NCBI RefSeq assembly: GCF_008831155.1
Contig: NZ_WBKB01000002.1
Span: 372,001-436,000 of the forward strand
Direction: 5' to 3'
Length of the DNA stretch: 64,000 nucleotides
Source of the DNA: Gulosibacter chungangensis
GTDB taxonomy: Bacteria; Actinomycetota; Actinomycetes; Actinomycetales; Microbacteriaceae
The position numbers were made by a program, and so were the translations under genes. The notes under the pieces are model-generated. The model made no database searches. It saw only the letters and a program-made list of their open reading frames with translations, and was not told the origin of the DNA. Positions 35,930 to 43,811 of the stretch are shown here, piece after piece; the first letter of the stretch is position 1; every line of letters begins with the position of its first letter.

Positions 35930-37255
35930 CTATAGGTTGCGCTGCAGCTCGAAGTTGGTGACCTGGCGCCGGAAGCCGAGCCATTCATCCTGCTTATTCG
36001 TCAAGAAGTAGTCGAAGAGCTGCTCCCCCAGGGTTTCCGCGACGAGTTCGGATTCCTGGGTGAGCGCAAGCGCCTCATCGAGGTTCATCGGCAGGTTCTT
36101 GTAGCCGAGCACCTGCCGTTCTCGTTCGGAGAGATCTCGCAAATCGCCGTCAATTTCGTCGGGAATTTCATACCCTTCTTCGATCCCTCGCAGCCCCGCT
36201 TCCAGCAAAAGGGCGTAGGTGAGGTATGGGTTTGCTGCGGAATCAATAGCCCGATACTCAACGCGAGCGGATCGTGATTTTTCGGGCTTATAGGTTGGTA
36301 CTCGCACCAGCGCTGAAGAGTTGTTGTGCCCCCAGCAGACGTAACTCGGTGCTTCGTCACCGCCCCAAAGCCGTCGGTAGGAATTGACGTGCTGATTGGT
36401 CACCGCCGTGATCTCCCGAGCGTGGTGTAGCAGGCCCGCGATGAATTGGCGGCCAGTGCGCGAAAGCTGATGCTTGGCACCCGCTTCGTGGAAGACATTT
36501 GTGGCACCTTCAAAGAGCGACATGTGGGTATGCATCCCCGAGCCCGGCCATTTCGAATGGGGTTTGGGCATGAAGGTTGCGTGAATGCCCTGCTCTGCAG
36601 CTGCTTCCTGAATCACCGTACGGAACGTGATGACGTTATCGGCCATGGCCAAGGCATCTGCATAGCGCAGATCAATTTCGTTCTGGCCGGGGCCCGCCTC
36701 GTGGTGGCTGAATTCCACCGAGATGCCGAGTTCTTCCAGCAGCCTCACGGACCGTCGCCGGAAGAGGTCCACAACATTTCCGGGCACGTGATCGAAATAG
36801 CCGGCCTGATCAACGGGCTCAAGACCGTCGGGCCCGGGCGAGGCGGATTTGAGGAGATAAAACTCGATTTCCGGGTGGATGTAGAAGGTGAAGCCAAGGT
36901 CACGCGCCCGGTCGAGGGCTCGACGCAGCACCTGGCGCGGGTCTGCCGACGCCGGTTGACCATCGGGCGTAGTGATATCGCAGAACATGCGTGCGGTTTC
37001 ATCGTCACCGTGCCACGGCAGCACCTGGAACGTCGAGGGATCCGGATGCAAGAGCATGTCGGCCTCGGTGCGTCGCGTGAGCCCCTCGATTGCGGATCCG
37101 TCGAAGCCGACGCCTTCGTTGAACGCGCCCTCAACCTCGGCGGGCGCCAAGGCAATGGACTTCAAGGTGCCGAGCACATCGGTAAACCAGAGGCGGATAA
37201 ATTTGATCCCACGGTCACTGATGGTTTGCAACACGTAGTCCTGTTGCTTGCTCAT
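35930..37255 (-). CDS. glnA2: Second glutamine synthetase-family enzyme (GlnA2 type)
   Basis: 441 aa, shorter than GlnA. GS motifs [42 protein letters not shown] and EYRAIDSAANPYLTYALLL are present. The adenylylation-site Tyr loop is absent, so control by GlnE is not expected. The actinobacterial GlnA2-type genes next to glnE are glutamine synthetases of unclear need or gamma-glutamyl-polyamine synthetases. The sequence alone does not decide between these. AGAGGAGCG lies before the ATG. Upstream it is divergent from panB. Confidence 0.9.
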   Translation of the reverse strand: MSKQQDYVLQTISDRGIKFIRLWFTDVLGTLKSIALAPAEVEGAFNEGVGFDGSAIEGLTRRTEADMLLHPDPSTFQVLPWHGDDETARMFCDITTPDGQPASADPRQVLRRALDRARDLGFTFYIHPEIEFYLLKSASPGPDGLEPVDQAGYFDHVPGNVVDLFRRRSVRLLEELGISVEFSHHEAGPGQNEIDLRYADALAMADNVITFRTVIQEAAAEQGIHATFMPKPHSKWPGSGMHTHMSLFEGATNVFHEAGAKHQLSRTGRQFIAGLLHHAREITAVTNQHVNSYRRLWGGDEAPSYVCWGHNNSSALVRVPTYKPEKSRSARVEYRAIDSAANPYLTYALLLEAGLRGIEEGYEIPDEIDGDLRDLSERERQVLGYKNLPMNLDEALALTQESELVAETLGEQLFDYFLTNKQDEWLGFRRQVTNFELQRNL

Positions 37256-37305
37256 GGATGCGCTCCTCTTTATTGACGTGTGTCCAGGCTACCGGCGAGC
37301 TTCCC

Positions 37306-37311
37306 TAGAAT
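37306..37311 (+). promoter_or_regulatory. -10 box TAGAAT of a leaderless promoter (panB)
   Basis: TAGAAT with a 6-base gap to the ATG at 37318. Confidence 0.65.
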
Positions 37312-37317
37312 GTCCCT

Positions 37318-38151
37318 ATGACTGACAACGCTGCAGTAAAACGAGTCCGCACCCGCCATTTTTCTCGCGCGAAGCGTGATGGCCACAAAATCTCCGGTCT
37401 CACTGCCTACGATGCCGCCAGCGCACAGATATTTGACCAAGCTGGGATTGATTTCTTGCTGGTGGGCGACTCTGCCGCGAACGTGATGCTGGGTTACGAC
37501 ACAACGCTCCCAATCAGCGTAAACGAGATGATTACGATGTCGCGGTCGGTGGCGCGAGCGGCCAAGCGTGCTTTCGTGATCGCGGATCTGCCCTTCGGCA
37601 GTTACGAGATCTCGCCGGAACAAGCCCTCGAGACCGCAGTGCGCTTCATGAAAGAAGCCGAGGTGCACGCCGTGAAGCTCGAGGGTGGGGTCGCGGTGGA
37701 AGGTCATATTCGTCGGATTACCGAGTCGGGCATCCCGGTTTGTGCGCACATTGGTTTCACCCCGCAGTCAGAACACAACCTCGGCGGGCACGTCATTCAG
37801 GGGCGAGGGGATGCGGCCGAGCAGCTCCTCGAGGATGCTCGCGCAATCGAGCGCGCCGGGGCATTCTTAGTGGTCCTCGAGATGGTGCCGACGGATGTTG
37901 CGGCACAGGTGACGGCGGAGCTGTCTATCCCAACCATCAGCGTCGGGGCGGGGCCGCACTGCGACGGGCAACTCACGGTATGGACCGACACTTTCGGTTA
38001 TAGCCAGGGCCGAGTGCCCAAGTTCGTTAGGAAATACGCGAATCTCGCCGATATCCTGCGCGAAGCTACCGAACAGTACATCAGTGATATTCAGGCTAGT
38101 GCCTACCCGAGCGCGGCCGAGTCCTACGAGAATGTGCCGCCAGAGCACTAA
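37318..38151 (+). CDS. panB: 3-methyl-2-oxobutanoate hydroxymethyltransferase
   Basis: 277 aa, normal PanB length. Motifs are KISGLTAYDAASAQIFDQ (about 24), FLLVGDSAANVMLGYDTTLP (Asp binding Mg2+), AVKLEGG, VCAHIGFTPQS, and the Glu in LEMVPTDVA. It transfers a one-carbon unit from methylenetetrahydrofolate to ketoisovalerate, the first step to pantothenate. The gene is single, with panC and panE not in the window. Leaderless start. Confidence 0.95.
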   Translation: MTDNAAVKRVRTRHFSRAKRDGHKISGLTAYDAASAQIFDQAGIDFLLVGDSAANVMLGYDTTLPISVNEMITMSRSVARAAKRAFVIADLPFGSYEISPEQALETAVRFMKEAEVHAVKLEGGVAVEGHIRRITESGIPVCAHIGFTPQSEHNLGGHVIQGRGDAAEQLLEDARAIERAGAFLVVLEMVPTDVAAQVTAELSIPTISVGAGPHCDGQLTVWTDTFGYSQGRVPKFVRKYANLADILREATEQYISDIQASAYPSAAESYENVPPEH

Positions 38152-38157
38152 ACGCTA

Positions 38158-38197
38158 AGCGGTGGCCGTATCGCCAGGTGGCGATACGGCCACCGCT
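38158..38197. terminator. Bidirectional terminator
   Basis: 18-19-bp perfect inverted repeat AGCGGTGGCCGTATCGCC / GGCGATACGGCCACCGCT with a very short loop, between convergent panB and the small SPOR-like gene. Confidence 0.8.
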
Positions 38198-38223
38198 CGC
38201 GAGCTGGTGGAAGCTACACCGTT

Positions 38224-38424
38224 TCAATAACCGTCTTCCGCTTCAGCCGCCGCCTCCTCTTCCGCCCATTTGCGCGCATTCTCGGCGAGTTTTTCATTGG
38301 CACGTGCTGCCTCAGCTTCCGTGGCGAACGGACCAAGCCGCTCGGAAGCGATGGATTGCTTACCCTTTTCAACTTCCCCGGTGCGGGTGTTAAACCAGAA
38401 TTCGTCTTCGCGTGTGTCAGTCAT
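38224..38424 (-). CDS. Small SPOR-domain-like acidic protein
   Basis: 66 aa. It starts MTDTREDEFWFNTRTGEVEK, continues with SERLGPFATEAEAARANEKL, and ends in a Glu/Ala-rich helix. The short WFNxxTGEVE...GPF-T-EAEA pattern is seen in small actinobacterial proteins labelled SPOR-like or methionine-aminopeptidase neighbours, with unknown role. A longer frame read through from inside map on the other strand is rejected, because TACGCT seven bases before the ATG at 38424 gives a leaderless start. Its promoter interlocks with that of map. Confidence 0.75.
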   Translation of the reverse strand: MTDTREDEFWFNTRTGEVEKGKQSIASERLGPFATEAEAARANEKLAENARKWAEEEAAAEAEDGY

Positions 38425-38437
38425 AGACTTGAGCGTA
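38424..38437. promoter_or_regulatory. Interlocked divergent leaderless promoters (SPOR-like gene and map)
   Basis: In 14 bases lie the forward -10 TAGACT (38424-38429, seven bases before the map ATG at 38437) and the reverse -10 TACGCT (38437-38432, seven bases before the ATG at 38424). The first base of each -10 is also the first base of the other gene's start codon. Confidence 0.65.
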
Positions 38438-39318
38438 TGCCGAAAAACCCTGAAACTGGTCTGCTCATCCCCGGAACCGTTACTCCCATGCGTCCGGTAC
38501 CCGCGCACATCCCGCGACCGGAGTATGTCGGCAAGGTAAATCCCAATGAGCCCGATGGCAGCGGTGACCTGTACACGGCCGAAGAAATCGAACGGGTTCG
38601 TCACGCCAGTCGAATCGCAGCGGCGACGCTTGAACACCTTGAACAGTTCGTGAAGCCCGGTGTCACGACCGAGGAACTCGACGTGATTGCCCACAATTTT
38701 CTCATTGAGCACGAGGCATACCCGTCCTGCCTCGGCTACCGGGGCTTCCCCAAGGCTTCCTGTACCTCGCTGAACGAGGTGATCTGCCACGGCATTCCTG
38801 ATTCCACCGTGCTCGAAGATGGGGACATCATCAATATTGACGTCACCGCCTTCGCACAGGGCATGCACGGCGACACGAACCGCATGTACCTGGTCGGTGA
38901 AGTCGATGAAGAGTCGCGTTTGCTCGTAGAACGGGCCCACGAGGCGATGATGCGCGGCATCAAGGCCGCCAAACCGGGCCGTGAGGTCAACGTGATCGGT
39001 CGTGTGATCGAAAAGTACGCCGGCCGTTTTGGCTACGAGTCTGTGCACGACTACACGGGACACGGCGTCGGACGAACCTTCCACTCTGGGCTGATCATTC
39101 CCCACTACGACGCACCTCATTTCAAGGACGTCATCCAACCGGGAATGGTCTTCACGGTCGAACCAATGCTGGTCACGGGCTCCCAAGCATGGGACCAGTG
39201 GGACGACAATTGGACCGTGGTCACCAAGGACGGTTCGCGCTGCGCCCAATATGAGCACACCATCCTGATTACCGAAGACGGTTACGAGATCCTGACGCTG
39301 CCACCCTCGCAGCTATAA
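38437..39318 (+). CDS. map: Methionine aminopeptidase type I with N-terminal linker
   Basis: 293 aa. The N-terminal extension (MPKNPETGLLIPGTVTPMRP) resembles the linker of mycobacterial MapB. In the pita-bread core, His in VICHGIPDS, Asp in INIDVTAF and GDTNRMYLVG, His in TGHGVGRTFH, Glu in FTVEPML and Glu in YEHTILI form the dinuclear metal site. It removes initiator methionine from new proteins, an essential step. The linker sequence and the TAGACT box support the start at 38437. Confidence 0.95.
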   Translation: MPKNPETGLLIPGTVTPMRPVPAHIPRPEYVGKVNPNEPDGSGDLYTAEEIERVRHASRIAAATLEHLEQFVKPGVTTEELDVIAHNFLIEHEAYPSCLGYRGFPKASCTSLNEVICHGIPDSTVLEDGDIINIDVTAFAQGMHGDTNRMYLVGEVDEESRLLVERAHEAMMRGIKAAKPGREVNVIGRVIEKYAGRFGYESVHDYTGHGVGRTFHSGLIIPHYDAPHFKDVIQPGMVFTVEPMLVTGSQAWDQWDDNWTVVTKDGSRCAQYEHTILITEDGYEILTLPPSQL

Positions 39319-39347
39319 GTTCCGGCATTTCTTTCGCCAAGGCATCC

Positions 39348-39353
39348 TAGGCT
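39348..39353 (+). promoter_or_regulatory. -10 box TAGGCT of a leaderless promoter (ppgK)
   Basis: TAGGCT with a 6-base gap to the ATG at 39360. Confidence 0.6.
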
Positions 39354-39359
39354 GGTGCC

Positions 39360-40142
39360 ATGGCGAAGAAGCAGGACCGTTACGCGGTAGGTATCGATAT
39401 TGGTGGCACCGGCATCAAGGGCGGGCTCGTCGATCTCAAAAAGGGACGTCTCGTTGGGGAACGAAAGAAGCGGAAGACTCCCCCGGGTGCCCCGATCGAT
39501 GCGGTTATCGCGGCCGTGGTGAAGGTGTATGAAGAGATTCTGGCCCAGGACGAGGCGGCGGGTCTCGATCCGGCAGTTGGACTCTGTATGCCCTCGGTGA
39601 TGAGACACGGAGTGTCGTATACCGCCGCCAATATTGACGAGGCGTGGATTGGTTTCAATGCTCGGGATGCGTTCACGAAGGCCATCGGTAAGCCGGTTTC
39701 GCTCGTGAATGATGCTGATGCAGCGGGCTATGGCGAGGTGCGCTACGGGGAAGCGGCGGATGACCTGGGCTCGGTGCTCGTGCTGACCCTCGGCACCGGG
39801 ATCGGTTCGGCGCTCATCCACGGCGGGCGCCTCTTCCCGAATACCGAACTTGGGCACCTGGAACTCAACGGAAAACCGGACTACGAACGGTATGCGTCGG
39901 CCAAGGCGCGCGAGCGAGAGAACCTCAGTTTCGAAGCTTGGGGCGAGCGCCTCACCCCATATTTCCGCCATCTCGAAGCGGTAATCCAGCCCGATGAATT
40001 CATTGTTTCCGGCGGTATCTCGAAGCAGGCCGACGAGTTTTTGTATCTCATCGACATCAAGACACCCGTGAAAGTCGCAAAGCTCAAGAACAACGCGGGG
40101 ATCATTGGTGCGGCACTGCTCGGCGCCGAAGGCTGGGACTAA
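39360..40142 (+). CDS. ppgK: Polyphosphate glucokinase (ROK family)
   Basis: 260 aa. The phosphate motif VGIDIGGTGIKGGLVDL (about 10-26) has the TGIKG variant typical of polyphosphate glucokinases. The sugar motif LVNDADAAGYGE holds the catalytic Asp, and VLTLGTGIGSALI is also present. It phosphorylates glucose with polyphosphate or ATP. The ROK zinc-binding motif is absent, as usual in PpgK. Glycogen phosphorylase 17 kb away belongs to the same sugar phosphate pool. Leaderless start. Confidence 0.93.
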   Translation: MAKKQDRYAVGIDIGGTGIKGGLVDLKKGRLVGERKKRKTPPGAPIDAVIAAVVKVYEEILAQDEAAGLDPAVGLCMPSVMRHGVSYTAANIDEAWIGFNARDAFTKAIGKPVSLVNDADAAGYGEVRYGEAADDLGSVLVLTLGTGIGSALIHGGRLFPNTELGHLELNGKPDYERYASAKARERENLSFEAWGERLTPYFRHLEAVIQPDEFIVSGGISKQADEFLYLIDIKTPVKVAKLKNNAGIIGAALLGAEGWD

Positions 40143-40159
40143 GCCCGGCCAAGATCACG

Positions 40160-40165
40160 TAGAAT
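40160..40165 (+). promoter_or_regulatory. -10 box TAGAAT of rnpB
   Basis: TAGAAT about 8 bases before the 5' strand of RNase P helix P1. Confidence 0.6.
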
Positions 40166-40173
40166 TACCGGGA

Positions 40174-40524
40174 TGAATGGGTCGGCCAGACGGTCGCGCG
40201 CCGCGTAAGCGGTCCGAGGAACGTCCGGGCTCCATAGAGCAGGATGGTGGATAACGTCCACCCGGGGTAACCCGCGAGCTAGTGCAACAGAAAGCAAACC
40301 GCCCGCAAGGGTAAGGGTGAAAGGGTGGGGTAAGAGCCCACCGGGCGTCCGGTGACGGACGTTGCAAGGTAAACCTCATCCGGAGCAAGGCCAACAGGGA
40401 ACGTCGACGCTGCTCGCCGAGTTCCCGGGTGTGCTGCTAGAGCGGCGCGGTAACGCGTCGCCGAGATAGATGGCCGTCACGACTCTGGTCGGACAGAACC
40501 CGGCGTATCGGTCGGCCCACTCAT
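40174..40524 (+). ncRNA. rnpB: RNase P RNA (type A)
   Basis: The conserved 5' P4 strand GAGGAACGTCCGGGCTCC and the 3' strand ACAGAACCCGGCGTATCGG are present, with AGAAAGCAAACCGCC and GGTAAGGGTGAAAGGGTG in the core. The 5' end (ATGGGTCGGCC) pairs with the 3' end (GGTCGGCCCACTC) as helix P1. It is the catalytic RNA that matures tRNA 5' ends. The TAGAAT at 40160-40165 is a suitable -10 box. End positions are estimated from P1 pairing. Confidence 0.95.
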
Positions 40525-40552
40525 CGCCACTTCCTGCGGGCCGACCCACTCC

Positions 40553-41287
40553 TTAAATTGCGGAACGCTCAGTACGCACGAGGATCGCGTCGGTGTCCGG
40601 GCAGAAGACGATCTCATCGGCCGGTGCCTTAGCGATGCGTGCTAAGTCCGCAACCTCGATCGTTTCCTGCGATGCGGAAGATACCTTGCCGATCAGTTCG
40701 GCGGCACCGATCCCACTGCGCTTTCGCCGTTCCTCATAGAGCGCGACGAGCTGCTCCGGCAGACCGTCGACGAGCGTTCTCCGATCGGTGGCGAGCTCTT
40801 TGGCCTCGGTGCGGAGATTTTCACGCGCGAGGTCGCGCCGTCGCAGCAGATCCGCAGCTAGGTCCTCAATCTCACGCATCGCGGCGACACGCTCGTCGTG
40901 CGCCGCAGTCAGTTTCTCAACCAGCTCGAGCTGCGCCAGTTCCTGATCGTCGAGTGTGTCTTGACGGCGCGCAATGGTTTGCAGCTCAGCCTGCAAGGCT
41001 GCAATGTCCTTCGTGGATGTCGCCTGCTGTAGCCGCTGCTCATCCTGGGTTCGCCGCGCCGCAACCAGCTTCGAATCGTCTTGGATCGTCTTCAATTCGG
41101 ATTGTGCATCTTCAAGCTCGCCGAGTGACTGCGCGGCGGCCGCTCGACGGTCACGACGGTCTTGTTCGATCTCAACGAGGTGCAGCTGCTCGGGCATATT
41201 CTTGGCGAGATGTTGCAGCCGCGCGTGGCGGGCATCGACCTGGGCCAATTCGAGCAGGCGAAGCTGTTCCTTGGGATGTGCCTTCAT
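40553..41287 (-). CDS. C4-type zinc ribbon family coiled-coil protein with lost cysteines
   Basis: 244 aa. Residues about 10-170 are a long coiled coil (LKTIQDDSKLVAARRTQDEQ, then ALQAELQTIARRQD). The C-terminus aligns with the zinc ribbon of the family (RSGIGAAELIGKVSSASQ..., then IAKAPADEIVFCPDTDAILV), but of the four zinc cysteines only the one in FCPDTD remains. The fold may be kept without zinc. In actinobacteria the gene commonly follows the Nif3-like gene, as here (18 bases apart). Function unknown. GAGAAAATAGGACT precedes the ATG. Confidence 0.82.
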   Translation of the reverse strand: MKAHPKEQLRLLELAQVDARHARLQHLAKNMPEQLHLVEIEQDRRDRRAAAAQSLGELEDAQSELKTIQDDSKLVAARRTQDEQRLQQATSTKDIAALQAELQTIARRQDTLDDQELAQLELVEKLTAAHDERVAAMREIEDLAADLLRRRDLARENLRTEAKELATDRRTLVDGLPEQLVALYEERRKRSGIGAAELIGKVSSASQETIEVADLARIAKAPADEIVFCPDTDAILVRTERSAI

Positions 41288-41305
41288 AGTCCTATTTTCT
41301 CCTTG

Positions 41306-42145
41306 CTAGCGCTGCTGCGAAATGTGCCAGGTCCACGGATCGGTGTTTTGGGTCGAGACCCGCGCCTCGACGTCTGGATGCGCGGCTCGGATGCGTTCTG
41401 CGGCGCCTTCCAGCCAGAGCTGTTCACTGGCGTAGTGAGCGGTATCAACCAGCGCGGGCTTACCGCCATTGAGGGACGCCTGTTCGCGCGCCTCTGAGGC
41501 CGGGTGGTGCCGCAAGTCACTCGTGAGATACACATCCGCCCCGGTTACTGACGGGTGGCTCAGGAATGAATCTCCCGCACCCGAGCAACAGGCAACACGC
41601 TGAACCATCATCTCAGGGTTGCCGGCGACCCTGACTCCCCCGGCCGTAGCGGGGAAGATCTCGGCAACTCGTGCCGCGAAATCACGCAGACTCACGGGCT
41701 CTGGCAGATTGCCAACGAGTCCAATCCCCCGTTCGGGTTGGTCTTCCAGCGGTTGAAACGGGATGCGGTGTTCGGCTCCCGTCGGGATGCCCAGCAGATC
41801 GAAAATGGTGCCCGTCGGACCGCTTTCCACCACATCAGCATTGGTATGAGCCGAATGCAACGCACAGCCGCCGCGTATCAGCCGTGCGAGCAGCGCACCC
41901 TTATAACGGTCCTCCGCAATCGAAGTGACCCCTCGAAGTAGCAGTGGGTGGTGAGTGAAGAGCAGCTGCGCCCCCCATTCAAGTGCTTCCTCAACCGTGG
42001 CGGCGACCGGGTCTACCGCAAACAAAATCTTGCCGATTTCAGCGTCTGGATCACCGGTGGAGGTGCCGATAGCATCCCAGGCTTCCGCACCTCGCCTCGG
42101 GTAGAGAGACTCAATGGTCGATTGCACTTCACGCAGCGTGGTCAT
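41306..42145 (-). CDS. Nif3-like dinuclear metal centre protein
   Basis: 279 aa. Nif3/YqfO/YbgI signature: GAEAWDAIGTSTGDPDAEI at the N-terminus, LLFTHHPLLLRG (metal His pair, about 60-71), ALHSAHTNADVVESG (about 95), RVACCSGAGDSFL, and near the C-terminus LVDTAHYASEQLWLEG with the last His and Glu. The family forms toroidal hexamers with two metals per subunit and has been linked to GTP cyclohydrolase-like folds, with no agreed reaction. Leaderless start. First gene of an operon with the zinc-ribbon-family gene. Confidence 0.9.
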   Translation of the reverse strand: MTTLREVQSTIESLYPRRGAEAWDAIGTSTGDPDAEIGKILFAVDPVAATVEEALEWGAQLLFTHHPLLLRGVTSIAEDRYKGALLARLIRGGCALHSAHTNADVVESGPTGTIFDLLGIPTGAEHRIPFQPLEDQPERGIGLVGNLPEPVSLRDFAARVAEIFPATAGGVRVAGNPEMMVQRVACCSGAGDSFLSHPSVTGADVYLTSDLRHHPASEAREQASLNGGKPALVDTAHYASEQLWLEGAAERIRAAHPDVEARVSTQNTDPWTWHISQQR

Positions 42146-42151
42146 GCAGCC

Positions 42152-42157
42152 ACATTA
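42152..42157 (-). promoter_or_regulatory. -10 box TAATGT of a leaderless promoter (Nif3 gene)
   Basis: Reverse-strand TAATGT with a 6-base gap to the ATG at 42145. Confidence 0.6.
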
Positions 42158-42188
42158 CCCGGCAGCGAGAATTCCCTATTGACGGCAC

Positions 42189-42194
42189 TAGGCT
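42189..42194 (+). promoter_or_regulatory. -10 box TAGGCT of a leaderless promoter (PH-domain gene)
   Basis: TAGGCT with a 7-base gap to the ATG at 42202. Confidence 0.6.
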
Positions 42195-42201
42195 TGAACC
42201 C

Positions 42202-42696
42202 ATGGGACTGCCTCGTCGACTGCTCGGTGACAACGAACACGTCGTATTTCATTTGCGTACCCACTGGAAGCGCATTTTTGGCCACGTCGTCCTGGGCTTG
42301 CTCATCCTCAGTCTGGCAACGCTTGGAACGCTCTTAATGCCTGTCTCGGCGCAGCCAATCGGGTCTTACATTGTCTGGGGAATCGCCGTAATCGCGCTGT
42401 TTCCCGCCACGATTTCGCCGGTACTGAAGTGGCTGTCATCGACATTTACGATTACCGACCGACGGATCATTACTCGCACGGGCATCCTCAACAAAAAGGG
42501 CCACGATATTCCGCTCAACCGGATCGCAAATGTTGCATATGACCATTCCTTCATCGACCGGATCTTTGGCTGCGGCACATTGATCCTCGAGACCTCCGCC
42601 GATGAACCGCTCCATCTCGATGACATCCCACAGGTGGAAAAAGTGCACGTGCGGATGACAGAAATACTCTTTGCTTCCACTCGGAACCCCGAATAG
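42202..42696 (+). CDS. Bacterial PH domain (YdbS-like) membrane protein
   Basis: 164 aa. Two membrane segments (about 29-49 and 55-72) precede a bPH2 domain: WLSSTFTITDRRIITRTGIL, HDIPLNRIANVAYDHSFIDR, then GCGTLILETSADEPLHLDDI. Such proteins are membrane-associated with unknown ligand. The apt gene follows after 23 bases with its own AGGAAAG site, so the two are probably co-transcribed. Confidence 0.85.
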   Translation: MGLPRRLLGDNEHVVFHLRTHWKRIFGHVVLGLLILSLATLGTLLMPVSAQPIGSYIVWGIAVIALFPATISPVLKWLSSTFTITDRRIITRTGILNKKGHDIPLNRIANVAYDHSFIDRIFGCGTLILETSADEPLHLDDIPQVEKVHVRMTEILFASTRNPE

Positions 42697-42719
42697 CTCC
42701 CCAGGAAAGAACCTTCACT

Positions 42720-43244
42720 GTGACTACCGAACTTGCCCACGTCGAAGCACAGATCGTGGAAATTCCCGACTACCCGCAGCCCGGGGTGATCTTTCGAGAT
42801 GTGATGCCAGTGCTGAGTGACGGTGAAGCACTCCGAACAGTTGCTAAGGCGCTGCTCGCACCGTTTGCCGGTCAATTCGATGTGGTTGCCGGCATAGAAG
42901 CCCGAGGTTTTCTTCTCGCGGGCGCAGCCGCAACGGTCGCAAATGTTGGTCTTGTGCCCATCCGCAAGGCTGGCAAGTTACCGCGACCGGCCGCATCCGT
43001 CCCATATCAGCTCGAGTACGGGACCGAAGAAGTCGAAATTCAACGTGATATTGCTCCGGGAACTCGGGTGCTTGTGATGGATGACGTGCTCGCGACGGGC
43101 GGCACGATCGCCGCCGCCATCGAGCTGGTTCGAAAAATTGACGCGCTGCCCACGGGTATCGCCGTCCTGATGGAACTTGATGGGCTCGGTGGCCGGGAGG
43201 CGCTTGGCGACGGGCTCCCCCTGCACACGCTTTTTCACGGCTAA
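42720..43244 (+). CDS. apt: Adenine phosphoribosyltransferase
   Basis: 174 aa. Type I PRTase: PGVIFRDVMPVL (about 22), VAGIEARGFLLAGA, the PRPP loop VLVMDDVLATGGTIAAAIEL (about 118-137), and FRDVMPVL-type adenine-site residues. It converts adenine and PRPP to AMP for purine salvage. GTG start after AGGAAAGAACC. Confidence 0.93.
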   Translation: MTTELAHVEAQIVEIPDYPQPGVIFRDVMPVLSDGEALRTVAKALLAPFAGQFDVVAGIEARGFLLAGAAATVANVGLVPIRKAGKLPRPAASVPYQLEYGTEEVEIQRDIAPGTRVLVMDDVLATGGTIAAAIELVRKIDALPTGIAVLMELDGLGGREALGDGLPLHTLFHG

Positions 43245-43338
43245 CCGGTGGGAGCGGGGACATTCCCCGGGAGTTGTGACAAGCTTCCCGATGAAGCGGC
43301 ATACACTTTCGACACGATAGATTGAAAGGAATCGCCTG

Positions 43339-43692
43339 ATGGGAATTCAAGAACGCAAAGCAGCTATTGAATTGCTGGCGCAAATCTCGGAGAGCATTGA
43401 AGAGCGTGTCAAGCGTCATTCAATGGCTGAAGAAACCGGTACTCCGACGACCACGACCCGGCTGAGCCACGACCTCATCGCGATTCGCGACAAGATCGCC
43501 CTCGTGACCGGCGAACTCCTGGAGCCCGCAACCGCGGCGCACATTAATCGAGTACTCGATCGGATCACGCGGCCCAAATACGAAGAGGCTCCGCACAGTC
43601 TTAAGGAGCTTGCGGACGTACGTAAGAAGCTGGACCTGATCGTGAGTGACTTGCGAGTGATCGCCAACCGCAAGGAGTTTGAGGGGCTATAA
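43339..43692 (+). CDS. Small helical protein encoded before the GTPase, function unknown
   Basis: 117 aa, all-helical by pattern (AIELLAQISESIEERVKR, then LSHDLIAIRDKIALVTGELL, then SLKELADVRKKLDLIVSDLR). No known domain recognised. GAAAGGAATCG lies before the ATG. It is separated from the GTPase gene by a hairpin, but the two genes face the same way and may work together. Confidence 0.65.
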   Translation: MGIQERKAAIELLAQISESIEERVKRHSMAEETGTPTTTTRLSHDLIAIRDKIALVTGELLEPATAAHINRVLDRITRPKYEEAPHSLKELADVRKKLDLIVSDLRVIANRKEFEGL

Positions 43693-43704
43693 GCCACGAG
43701 TAAT

Positions 43705-43756
43705 GGGCGCTTGCAGTTGTGGAAGGATGTTAGGCCTTCTGCAGCTGCAAGCGCCC
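43705..43756 (+). terminator. Hairpin between the small helical protein and GTPase genes
   Basis: 12-bp perfect inverted repeat GGGCGCTTGCAG / CTGCAAGCGCCC followed by TTGT, with a large loop that itself folds (AAGG..CCTT). Confidence 0.65.
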
Positions 43757-43811
43757 TTGTATCTCCGCGGGCCGGGCTGGCCTGAACGATGATGAGAAAG
43801 GCTCCATCCAC

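Noticed and set aside
38224-39258. 344-codon reverse reading frame across map
   Set aside because: Only the last 66 codons, beyond the map start, form a real gene with its own leaderless promoter. The rest is antisense to map.
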